Of a stretch of DNA of 64,000 nucleotides, positions 17,956 through 25,960 are shown piece by piece. The notes below the pieces were generated by a model. The model saw nothing but the letters and a program-made list of their open reading frames with translations, had not been told where the DNA came from and made no database searches. Numbering within the stretch: position 1 is the stretch's first letter; every line of letters begins with the position of its first letter. This stretch comes from Gracilimonas sp046602855 (GTDB lineage Bacteria > Bacteroidota > Rhodothermia > Balneolales > Balneolaceae), in assembly GCF_046602855.1 (NCBI RefSeq), contig NZ_JBKINJ010000002.1, positions 124,001 through 188,000 on the forward strand, read 5' to 3'. The translations under genes were made by a program, and so were the position numbers.

Positions 17956-18713
17956 TGTTGAGAATTCTGCTTCTATTAATTCCTTTGGCAGTTTTCAGTC
18001 AGGATGCCGTTGCACAGCAAGGCGCTTTTGATAAGGCGAATAATCTCCTGGAAAATGGAAGCCCAATGAAAGCAATGAGTGCTTACAGAAGTATTAAAAG
18101 CAGCGGCGACGTTTCTGGAGCACTTTATTTGAACATGGGTATAACGGCCATGCAGCTTGATTCTCTGGGTCTTTCGAAATATTACTTTCTTAAAGCCACA
18201 GAATTTTCAACCACACGTAAAAAGGCAATTGAAGCACTGGATTATGTGAATTCTCAGTTCAGCCGGCAATCTGCCATCTTACCTAAACTGCCATGGGATC
18301 GTGCCATTGATTGGATCAACAATGAGTTGACCGCTTTTGGACTATTTTTGATCGGATTTCTATTCACTTTAGCCGGACTGACACTTTTATATCTTGGCTG
18401 GCTAAACAAGATCTCGCTCAGTAAAACTTTCTCAATTCAACTTACCCTGATCCTGATTGGATCTTCCCTGGCTTTGTTGGCTTTTTATGCCGATTACGTT
18501 AATCAGCGATATGATGGGGCTGTTTTGATCTCATCATCTCAACGAGTTTTAGAGACTCCCGATGAAGATAGCCCTTTGGTAAGTATTGCTTACGAAGGCT
18601 ATGACCTGACTGTAGATCATTGGGAAAGTGAAAGTGTTGAAGGATGGACCTACGTGCGTTTAGGAAATGGACAGTATGGCTGGACCAAACCTGACGGTAT
18701 TAAAGTATTATAG
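17952..18713 (+). CDS. batE: BatE-like TPR/SH3 membrane protein
   Basis: 253 residues. A signal peptide (to about 22) precedes TPR-like helices (FDKANNLLENGSPMKAMSAYRSI, then GALYLNMGITAMQLDSLGLSKYYFLKA), two membrane helices (about 133-153 and 163-183) and a C-terminal bacterial SH3-like domain (VLETPDEDSPLVSIAYEGYDLTV and WTYVRLGNGQYGWTKPDGI). This order is that of BatE. Coupled to batD by a 4-bp overlap, it ends the cluster; the next gene, an M20 peptidase, follows after 84 bp and may be separate. Confidence 0.83.
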   Translation: MMLRILLLLIPLAVFSQDAVAQQGAFDKANNLLENGSPMKAMSAYRSIKSSGDVSGALYLNMGITAMQLDSLGLSKYYFLKATEFSTTRKKAIEALDYVNSQFSRQSAILPKLPWDRAIDWINNELTAFGLFLIGFLFTLAGLTLLYLGWLNKISLSKTFSIQLTLILIGSSLALLAFYADYVNQRYDGAVLISSSQRVLETPDEDSPLVSIAYEGYDLTVDHWESESVEGWTYVRLGNGQYGWTKPDGIKVL

Positions 18714-18797
18714 ACTGACTTATCCTCAGTACTAATCCCGATTATTCTTTATTTTCGGGCAAATAACCTGCAAAAATCATTAATACGTATCAAGACC

Positions 18798-20171
18798 ATG
18801 AGCAAAACTCAAGATTACATTGATCAGCACATCGATCGTTTTTTAACTGAATTATTCGAACTGTTGCGCATACCAAGCATAAGCACTGATTCTGATAAAA
18901 AAGGAGAGGTCGAAAAAGCAGCCCACTACCTTATCAATCAGCTGGAGGATCTTGAGCTAGATACGGTCAAAAAGTTCGAGACTGCCGGCAATCCTATAGT
19001 TTATGCTGAGTACTGCCCGCACGAAGATAAGCCTACAGTCCTCATCTATGGTCACTATGATGTTCAACCTTCCGACCCTGATGAATTATGGAACTCCCCA
19101 GCCTTTGAGCCTACTGTACGTGATGGAAACATCTATGCCCGCGGATCGAGTGACGACAAGGGTCAATCATACACTCACATCAAAGCCGTCGAGGCTTTCA
19201 GAAAGTCAGGTACTGAATTACCGGTCAATGTGAAGTTCATTCTGGAAGGTGAAGAAGAGATCGGTTCACCCAGCCTTATCCCATTCATTGAAGAACATAA
19301 AGACCTGCTTTCATGCGATATGGTTCTGATTTCAGATACGGCCATGTTTGCCGAAGACCAGCCCTCTATTACATATGGCTTGAGAGGCCTTGCATATATG
19401 GAGGTGGAAGTAGTTGGACCTAACCGTGACCTGCATTCCGGTGTGTATGGCGGTGCCGTTGAAAATCCTGTAAATGTTTTATGTGAAATCATAGCCAAGC
19501 TTAAAGACGAAAATGGTGTGATACAAATACCGGGCTTCTATGATAAGGTAATTGCCCTGACTAAAGCCGATCGCGATGCATACAAACAACTTCCTTTTGA
19601 TGAAGAGGAATACAAGAAATCTCTGGATATTAAAGCTGTACACGGTGAGAAAGGATACAGCATATTGGAAAGAGCTTCTGCCCGTCCTACGCTGGATGTA
19701 AATGGAATCTGGGGCGGTTATACGAAAGAAGGTGCAAAAACGGTACTGCCATCTAAGGCAAATGCCAAGATCAGCATGAGACTGGTACCTGACCAAGATC
19801 CCAAAGATATCGCTGAGATTTTTACTAAACATATTCAATCTCTGGCACCGGATACAGTAACGGTTAAAGTATCTGAACACCATGGCGGTCAGCCATCAGT
19901 TACTGATCTCGACTTTTATGGGCTGAAAGCAGGTGCACAAGCTTTTGAAGACATATACAATAAAGAAGTACTTTTCTCCCGCGAAGGTGGTTCTATACCT
20001 ATCGTATCTGATTTTAAGAGAGTTCTTGGCGTCGAGTCCATTTTGATGGGCTTCGGTCTGACAAGTGATGCTATTCACTCACCGAATGAGAAGTTTGCGA
20101 TCAAAGATTTTCACAGAGGCATTAAAACCTCTGCAAGATTCCTTGAAATACTTCCCGAATACGCTGAATAA
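18798..20171 (+). CDS. M20-family dipeptidase (CNDP-like)
   Basis: 457 residues, cytosolic with no signal peptide. Metal ligands and catalytic residues are visible: YGHYDVQP (His86, Asp88), GSSDDKGQ (bridging Asp120) and EGEEEIGS (Glu152-154). A lid/dimerisation domain runs from about 200 (LHSGVYGG) to 360. The size and the HYDVQP and ARGSSDDKGQ strings fit dipeptidases of the M20 CNDP/PepV-like group, which hydrolyse dipeptides or acylated amino acids with two zinc ions. The substrate is not predictable. It is the last plus-strand gene before the export operon, ending 16 bp from its convergent neighbour. Confidence 0.9.
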   Translation: MSKTQDYIDQHIDRFLTELFELLRIPSISTDSDKKGEVEKAAHYLINQLEDLELDTVKKFETAGNPIVYAEYCPHEDKPTVLIYGHYDVQPSDPDELWNSPAFEPTVRDGNIYARGSSDDKGQSYTHIKAVEAFRKSGTELPVNVKFILEGEEEIGSPSLIPFIEEHKDLLSCDMVLISDTAMFAEDQPSITYGLRGLAYMEVEVVGPNRDLHSGVYGGAVENPVNVLCEIIAKLKDENGVIQIPGFYDKVIALTKADRDAYKQLPFDEEEYKKSLDIKAVHGEKGYSILERASARPTLDVNGIWGGYTKEGAKTVLPSKANAKISMRLVPDQDPKDIAEIFTKHIQSLAPDTVTVKVSEHHGGQPSVTDLDFYGLKAGAQAFEDIYNKEVLFSREGGSIPIVSDFKRVLGVESILMGFGLTSDAIHSPNEKFAIKDFHRGIKTSARFLEILPEYAE

Positions 20172-20187
20172 GAATTTGATCGGTTAG

Positions 20188-21663
20188 TTAGTTCTCATCG
20201 TTTATGACGATGGGACTATCGGCCTGGAAATCATAAAGGGTAAGGCGTCTTAAGTTGTAATAGCCCGTCCAGTAATTTCGGAGTGCCTGTATATAACTAC
20301 GTCGGGCACTGTCTTTTTCATTCTGAGCTATGAACAGGTTCGTCACATCAATTTTACCGATGAGGTAACGGTTCTTGGCCACATCGTATCTTCTTTCTGC
20401 GATCTCATCCGACTGTTTTGCCAATTCTACCTGATTTTGAAGTTGTGAAAACTCCCTCACTGTACTTCTCACATTTAGATCGAACTGGAGCTTTTGATAA
20501 GTGATCGTATTTGCCGTTGCGGCCTGCTGATTCCTTGCTGCCTGAATTTCAGCGGTATTCTTTCCCCAATTAAATATAGGAACCTGAAATCCTACAGAGA
20601 AAAATTGCCTGTTTTGTGGGTCCTCATATAATCGATCAAAGTCCTCGGAAGTTTGATTCAATCCGTAACTGGCTTGTATGGTGGCTGAAAATCCCGCAGC
20701 CTTTTTAGCCTGATCATAAGCCTGATTAGCTTGAATTTCACTCAGTTGAAACTCAAGGGCCGTGCTGTTGTTTTTCTGAGCCAAGCCTAGAGCTTTATCC
20801 ACATCAATATTCAATTCGGGTGCTTCTTCCGGAGCCAAAACTTCTATGTCTACACCATCGGGAATACCCAATAGAGCTTTAAAATTTTCTTCCGCGCGTT
20901 GAAAGTTCAGTGTAGCAGTGGTCAGCGAGGTTTCTGCATTACGCAACTGCAATTCACTTTGCAAGAGGTCATTTTCCGCGATACTACCCACCTGATAACG
21001 ACCCTGTGATATGTTGTAGATCGAATCATTCACGGTGACATTAAAGTCAGCTACCTCCACATTGATCTTAGCCAGCAGAAAGTCAAAGAAACTCTGGGCA
21101 GTGGTGAATGCCAGATCTTCCATATCTTCCACATATTGCTTTTGAGCGATCTCATATCTTAATGGTTCCGTGCGGTTTCTCCATTTCAAGCTATTGAACT
21201 GAAATAATGGTTGGCGATAGGTGGCCACCAAGGGAGTGCTCTGCCACAGATACGTATTCTCTCCCTCAAAGATACCAAGCCGGGTTATTCCACTCGATAA
21301 TGATAAATTACCTCCTGTAGGCATAATACTTTGTTGAATGCTAAGATCAACCGATGCCTCAGACTGCGTTCTGGATGAAAATATGAGCGATCCATTGTCC
21401 TGAATATTGGAAAAGATCGATTTATTATAGTTTGGTGCATCACCGCTTAAACTAAGACTTGGCAACAGATCTGCCCTGAATGAGCGGTACCTCCATTTGG
21501 ATGAGATCAGTTCGAAATTTGCTGCTCTGGCAAGGGGACTCGAGTCTTTGGCGATCTCGATACTTTCTTCAAGTGTTAGAGTTCTCTGTGTCTGAGCCTG
21601 AAGACTTGTAGGCAATACAAGTGATCCGACTAAAGCAATAATAAGAAATAAGATTTTATTCAT
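20188..21663 (-). CDS. TolC-family outer membrane efflux protein
   Basis: 491 residues from ATG 21663, chosen because MNKILFLIIALVGSLVLPTSLQAQ is a clear signal peptide; the frame extends upstream but those residues are not signal-like. It contains two repeats of the OEP domain, long alpha-helical hairpins with beta segments (LTLEESIEIAKDSSPLARAA in the first, DVDKALGLAQKNNSTALEFQLSE in the second), as in TolC. It would form the outer-membrane channel of the export system encoded just upstream. Its start overlaps the permease stop by 8 bp, so the three genes form one operon: adaptor, permease, channel. Confidence 0.9.
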   Translation of the reverse strand: MNKILFLIIALVGSLVLPTSLQAQTQRTLTLEESIEIAKDSSPLARAANFELISSKWRYRSFRADLLPSLSLSGDAPNYNKSIFSNIQDNGSLIFSSRTQSEASVDLSIQQSIMPTGGNLSLSSGITRLGIFEGENTYLWQSTPLVATYRQPLFQFNSLKWRNRTEPLRYEIAQKQYVEDMEDLAFTTAQSFFDFLLAKINVEVADFNVTVNDSIYNISQGRYQVGSIAENDLLQSELQLRNAETSLTTATLNFQRAEENFKALLGIPDGVDIEVLAPEEAPELNIDVDKALGLAQKNNSTALEFQLSEIQANQAYDQAKKAAGFSATIQASYGLNQTSEDFDRLYEDPQNRQFFSVGFQVPIFNWGKNTAEIQAARNQQAATANTITYQKLQFDLNVRSTVREFSQLQNQVELAKQSDEIAERRYDVAKNRYLIGKIDVTNLFIAQNEKDSARRSYIQALRNYWTGYYNLRRLTLYDFQADSPIVINDEN

Positions 21664-23026
21664 GGCGCAAAGCGTGTACAGGATCATGCATAGCAGCTCG
21701 TTTGGCGGGATAGTAACCAAATACCACTCCGATCAAAACGGCCACTCCAAATGATATGAATATTGAAATTGGCGTAACGATAGTTGCAATATCAGCGGTT
21801 GCCTCAATCACATAACTGAAAGCTAACCCCAGCACTATCCCCAGAAACCCTCCGGTTATACTGATGGTGAGAGCTTCGGTCAGAAACTGTAGTTCTATAT
21901 CTTTTTTCTGTGCTCCGACAGCCATTCTCACCCCGATCTCCCGGAACCGTTCCACCACAGAAGCCAACATAATATTCATGATACCAATACCACCCACTAT
22001 CAATGAAATCGAGGCAATAGTAGATAGAACAATATTGAAAATACGTTTGGTTTGTTGTTCCTGCTGCAGAAGCTGCTCCGGCACTATGATCTCGAAATCG
22101 ACCACATTGTTATGCCTTCTCTTCAGCATTCTGGATAGGATCTCGGCAATAGTGCCGCTGAATTTTGTATCTGATACTTTTACGATGAGCCGGTCAAGTT
22201 GATTGTAGTTTCCATCGCCGGCATCGCCTGAAGAGCTGCTTCCGGATGAAAAGATCATCATTCCTCCGCCCATAACCACCGTTGAACTACCATTTTGTTG
22301 CAGATCATTGGAAGTCACCACTGCCCGGTTTCTGAAACGCAAAAGTACAGTTGTTACCGGAGCGTATATATCCAGGTTAAAATTTCGAATCCCCAGGTTT
22401 TCAATATTTTCAGTTGAAACTTCCTTTTTCTCAAGTACTCCCACTACTGTCAGCCACAAGTGACCAACTTTTATCTTCTCCCCAATTGGATCTTCACCCG
22501 CAAAAAATCGGGTTTTTACATCATAACCGATCACACAAACAGGATCTGCCTGGTTGATCTGTATCTCACTGAAGTTATTCCCTTCTACTATGTTGAAATT
22601 ACTGATATCGAAATAATCTGTATTCACTCCAACAAGTTTACCGGTTCTCATTCGCGCTTCACGAATAAAGTTAGTTTCGTAGACGATCTCAGGACTTAAC
22701 TTTTCTACTTCAGGAATAAGCTTTCTGATGCTTGTGAGATCTTCCATAGTTAATCCCGGTGAGAACTTTTGGCTTTGCTGCTGTTGCTCACCATCGCCCA
22801 CTGTTCCTTGCCTCTGCTCAACAACAGGCTGAACGATCACATTGTTGGTTCCAAGTAACTGCATTTGAGTCAGAACTTCCTGCTGTGCACCATTACCAAT
22901 TGCCAGCATTGCTATCACAGAAGACACGCCAAAAATAATACCAAGTGACGTCAGAAACGATCTTAGTTTATTTCGCTGAATAGCCTCAAGAGCAATGTCA
23001 AAGTTATAGAGTATTTTCTGGAACAA
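21656..23026 (-). CDS. MacB/FtsX-type ABC transporter permease (no fused ATPase)
   Basis: 456 residues. The N-terminal helix (about 20-45, LRSFLTSLGIIFGVSSVIAMLAIG) is followed by a periplasmic MacB core domain (about 50-310, including LLGTNNVIVQP and VIGYDVKTRFF), and three membrane helices form an FtsX domain (about 315-450, GGIGIMNIMLASVVERFREIGVR). MacB usually carries its own N-terminal ATPase; here there is none and no LolD/MacB ATPase gene lies in the operon. An ATPase from elsewhere must power it. The substrate could be a lipid, peptide or antibiotic. It lies 9 bp after the adaptor gene. Confidence 0.9.
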   Translation of the reverse strand: MFQKILYNFDIALEAIQRNKLRSFLTSLGIIFGVSSVIAMLAIGNGAQQEVLTQMQLLGTNNVIVQPVVEQRQGTVGDGEQQQQSQKFSPGLTMEDLTSIRKLIPEVEKLSPEIVYETNFIREARMRTGKLVGVNTDYFDISNFNIVEGNNFSEIQINQADPVCVIGYDVKTRFFAGEDPIGEKIKVGHLWLTVVGVLEKKEVSTENIENLGIRNFNLDIYAPVTTVLLRFRNRAVVTSNDLQQNGSSTVVMGGGMMIFSSGSSSSGDAGDGNYNQLDRLIVKVSDTKFSGTIAEILSRMLKRRHNNVVDFEIIVPEQLLQQEQQTKRIFNIVLSTIASISLIVGGIGIMNIMLASVVERFREIGVRMAVGAQKKDIELQFLTEALTISITGGFLGIVLGLAFSYVIEATADIATIVTPISIFISFGVAVLIGVVFGYYPAKRAAMHDPVHALRHE

Positions 23027-23035
23027 AACTAGTCC

Positions 23036-24304
23036 TTAATTTGATGTGATTGCTTCTTCCAGGTAGATCCTGTCAACACCTGCTGTATCATCAGGCACTG
23101 ATAGATAGATCACATCATCCAGAGATAAGCCGCGATGAACAACCACCTCGTTCTCATTCATGAGACCCAGATGCACTTGTTGCATAACTGTTGAAAGACC
23201 CGCCTGCCTGAATACAAAACTTGTAGAATCCTCAACATGGATAGTTTCTAATGGCACAAACATGACATCATCAAGTTCGTCAACGATGATTCGATTACTT
23301 GTGGTCATTGCCGGCCTTAGTGTAGAATCCGATTTATTTATCTCTATCACGACCTCGTAGACCTTTGAATTTGAGCCTGACCTTTGTTCGCCAATATTGG
23401 CAACACTTGTTACATTTCCGGTCAATGTTTTATTCTGTATCGCGTCAAGACCAATAACCACATTTTGTCCTGAAGATACTTTCTGAACATCTACCTCATT
23501 GACATAAGTAACCGACTCCATTACTGAAAAATCAGGTAATTCTGCCACAGTAGGGTTCCAGGCACTTATTTCACTACCTTCAGACACTTTTGAATTATTG
23601 TTCATTCTTCGGTAAATAATCATACCGTTTGCCGGTGCGCGAACCGTAAACTCCTGCATCAAATCGCGGATCTTATCCACTTCATTTTGTTCCTCCTGCA
23701 GATCAGCTTCAACCTCACTCATTTGTGCTTCGGCCTGCTTTACCTTGGTCACATAATTCTTTTTTTCCTGCTCAAGCTGTCGGCGTGCTTTATCCAGATC
23801 AATTTCTGCCTGCCTTTGTACTGCTGGAGATTCATATTTTGACTGATCAAGAACAATTTGTCGTTCTTCAACTGCATACTCAAGGTTGATCAGATTATCA
23901 CGAGCTTGAGAAAGAGTAAGTGTACTATCCAAAGAAACCTGAGTAACCTGAGATTGAGCCTGCTGCAATTCCAGCATAGCATCCTGAAGTCGTCCTGTTA
24001 TTTCTGAGCGATCAAGCTCTGCAACAAAGTCACCTTTTTCGACAATGGTCCCTTCAGGTATTAATCTCTGTATGGTTAGATTGAATAATCGTACATCACG
24101 CCCACCTTGTGGACCCCGTATTTCTACTGAATTTTTTGCTCTTAATTCACCTGTGGTGGTTACATCAACAACAAATTCACCATTTTTTGGTGTAGCAGTT
24201 AACATAACCGAATCGTCTGTATCACCCCCAAGCATCATCCAGCTGATGAGTATGAGTGCAATTGCACTTATTGGTATCCAGTATTTTTTCTTCATGTGAT
24301 GCAT
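23036..24304 (-). CDS. HlyD/MacA-type periplasmic adaptor subunit
   Basis: 422 residues. An N-terminal membrane anchor (about 6-25) is followed by a biotinyl-lipoyl-like half (GEFVVDVTTTGELRAKNSVEI), a long helical hairpin (about 115-215, rich in Gln/Glu, e.g. DLDKARRQLEQEKKNYVTKV), the returning lipoyl half (FTVRAPANGMIIYRR) and a beta-barrel domain (VQKVSSGQNVVIGLDAI). This is the MacA/HlyD adaptor architecture that bridges an inner-membrane permease to TolC. ATG 24304 gives MHHMKKKYW; ATG 24295 (MKKKYW) is equally plausible. It is the first gene of the three-gene export operon. Confidence 0.88.
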   Translation of the reverse strand: MHHMKKKYWIPISAIALILISWMMLGGDTDDSVMLTATPKNGEFVVDVTTTGELRAKNSVEIRGPQGGRDVRLFNLTIQRLIPEGTIVEKGDFVAELDRSEITGRLQDAMLELQQAQSQVTQVSLDSTLTLSQARDNLINLEYAVEERQIVLDQSKYESPAVQRQAEIDLDKARRQLEQEKKNYVTKVKQAEAQMSEVEADLQEEQNEVDKIRDLMQEFTVRAPANGMIIYRRMNNNSKVSEGSEISAWNPTVAELPDFSVMESVTYVNEVDVQKVSSGQNVVIGLDAIQNKTLTGNVTSVANIGEQRSGSNSKVYEVVIEINKSDSTLRPAMTTSNRIIVDELDDVMFVPLETIHVEDSTSFVFRQAGLSTVMQQVHLGLMNENEVVVHRGLSLDDVIYLSVPDDTAGVDRIYLEEAITSN

Positions 24305-24522
24305 TCTGATTTAATAATCCGGAACCTAAAGGATTCCAATTCAAATAAATATACTATAAAATTAGTTTTAAAAACTCAGGTTATCTGAATCATGAATTAG
24401 ATACCATGTTCCCATAAAACTTGCATCCGCAGTTATAAAAAATTGAAAAACAGAATATGAAGTGCTGTTCCTAAAAACAGATCTGCAACCAATATATTAC
24501 GGATAATAAGAAAAGTCGTCCG

Positions 24523-24945
24523 TTATTCTACCAATGTATTGTCGACCATACCGGTTTCAAGGTCATAGGATGTGCCGTGAGTGGTATTCTCCAAAATTTC
24601 TTTAGGATCATTGTTTTCATCAACAATCACAACCTTTGGTTTATGCTCTTTAGCTTCTTCCGGAGTCATTTCTGCATAGCTAATCACAATGATACGATCT
24701 CCAACATGAGTCAATCGTGCTGCAGCGCCATTTAAGCAACAAACACGACTCCCCCTTTCACCGGGAATAGTATAGGTTTCAAGTCTGGCACCATTGGTAA
24801 TATTCAATACCTGAACTTTTTCGTAGGGCAATAGATTAGCTGCATCCAACAGATCCTGATCTATTGTAATACTGCCTTCATACATAAGGTTAGCTTCAGT
24901 AACTGCCATCTGGTGCAGTTTAGATTTGAACATCGTGATTTTCAT
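24523..24945 (-). CDS. panD: Aspartate 1-decarboxylase proenzyme
   Basis: 140 residues. The autocatalytic cleavage site that forms the pyruvoyl group is Gly24-Ser25 in LMYEGSITID, with the upstream KLHQMAVTEANL as in characterised enzymes; the numbering matches E. coli PanD, which supports this start. NGARLETYTIPG and GAAARLTHVGDRIIVISYA complete the double-psi barrel. It makes beta-alanine from aspartate for pantothenate and CoA synthesis. It follows panC by 9 bp on the same strand; panB is not adjacent. The C-terminal 20 or so residues extend beyond the usual length. Confidence 0.96.
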   Translation of the reverse strand: MKITMFKSKLHQMAVTEANLMYEGSITIDQDLLDAANLLPYEKVQVLNITNGARLETYTIPGERGSRVCCLNGAAARLTHVGDRIIVISYAEMTPEEAKEHKPKVVIVDENNDPKEILENTTHGTSYDLETGMVDNTLVE

Positions 24946-24954
24946 TATACTATA

Positions 24955-25806
24955 TCAGAGATCTAAAATTATGTTGTCGATGAGTCGCGTTTTACCCAAA
25001 TAAGCTGCGCCGGCCAATATGTATGTTTTGCCTTTTTCCAGTTTACCGACCGGCTTCATGGTTTCATAGGAAAACATATTAAGATAATCATTTTCGAAGC
25101 CTTTCGCTTTAAGTTCCTTCTGCTGTTTATTCAACATTGCTTTTGGCTCCAGCAATCCATTCCGGATCTTTTCCTCAACCCTTTTAAGTGCCGAATAAAG
25201 GTAGGGGGCAACTATTCGCTGTTCCCGGTTCAGATAAGCATTTCGGCTGCTTAATGCTAAACCATCTTCGGCTCTTTCAGTAGGAGCCGTAACAATCTTT
25301 ACAGCATGATTAAATTCTTCGACCATCTGCCTGATGATCTGAACCTGCTGAATATCTTTTTGACCAAATACTGCAAAATCAGGTTCAACAATGTTAAAGA
25401 GCTTATTTACAACCAGAACAATACCCTCAAAAAAACCCGGCCTGCTGCCCCCGTCCATATATTCATTGAGTTCATGAACCTGTATGGAAAGGAATTTTTT
25501 ACCTGAGCCATACATGATCTCATCATTAGGAGTGAAAACAATGGTCACATCTTCATTTTCGCAAGATCGAATATCATTTTCCAGCTGTCGTGGATAGTCT
25601 TCAAAATCTTCGTTAGGTCCAAACTGCTCAGGGTTTACATAAATGGAAACTACCACCTCATCTGCATGTGCTTTAGCGGATCGAATGAGTGAAAGGTGCC
25701 CTTTATGTAATGCGCCCATGGTTGGAACAAATGCAACGGTTTTACCTTCCTTTTTCAGGTGACGTACCTGTTTCCTGATTTCTTCGATGGTCTTACACTG
25801 TATCAT
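24955..25806 (-). CDS. panC: Pantothenate synthetase
   Basis: 283 residues. The nucleotidyl-transferase signature VPTMGALHKGHLSLIRSA contains the HIGH-like motif (His34, His37), and NPEQFGPNEDFEDYPR, GQKDIQQVQIIRQM and LALSSRNAYLN are all characteristic of PanC. It joins pantoate and beta-alanine with ATP; beta-alanine comes from PanD encoded immediately downstream. A perfect 16-bp palindrome lies 76 bp upstream of the start. Confidence 0.96.
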   Translation of the reverse strand: MIQCKTIEEIRKQVRHLKKEGKTVAFVPTMGALHKGHLSLIRSAKAHADEVVVSIYVNPEQFGPNEDFEDYPRQLENDIRSCENEDVTIVFTPNDEIMYGSGKKFLSIQVHELNEYMDGGSRPGFFEGIVLVVNKLFNIVEPDFAVFGQKDIQQVQIIRQMVEEFNHAVKIVTAPTERAEDGLALSSRNAYLNREQRIVAPYLYSALKRVEEKIRNGLLEPKAMLNKQQKELKAKGFENDYLNMFSYETMKPVGKLEKGKTYILAGAAYLGKTRLIDNIILDL

Positions 25807-25881
25807 ACAATTAAAATGAGTGATATAAGCTATAATTGAGGGCGGTTAAAGTAAGAATTTATTTACTGAAGTAAAGATGCC

Positions 25882-25897
25882 GAGAGTGCGCACTCTC
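25882..25897. promoter_or_regulatory. Perfect 16-bp palindrome upstream of panC
   Basis: GAGAGTGCGCACTCTC is a perfect inverted repeat without a spacer, between the panC start (25806) and the terminator of the E2 gene. It could be an operator for the panC-panD unit or a stable stem in an RNA. No T tract follows it on either strand. Confidence 0.45.
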
Positions 25898-25905
25898 TGG
25901 CAACC

Positions 25906-25937
25906 AAAAAAAGCGCCCCTTTCAGAGCGCTTTTTAA
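25906..25937 (-). terminator. Terminator of the 2-oxoacid dehydrogenase E2 gene
   Basis: On the minus strand, 26 bp after the E2 stop codon, AAAAAGCGC (25927-25935) pairs with GCGCTTTTT (25908-25916) and the T tract continues to 25906. The A-rich far side means it may also act weakly on the plus strand. Confidence 0.75.
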
Positions 25938-25960
25938 AGAATCATATTGCGATTTACTTA

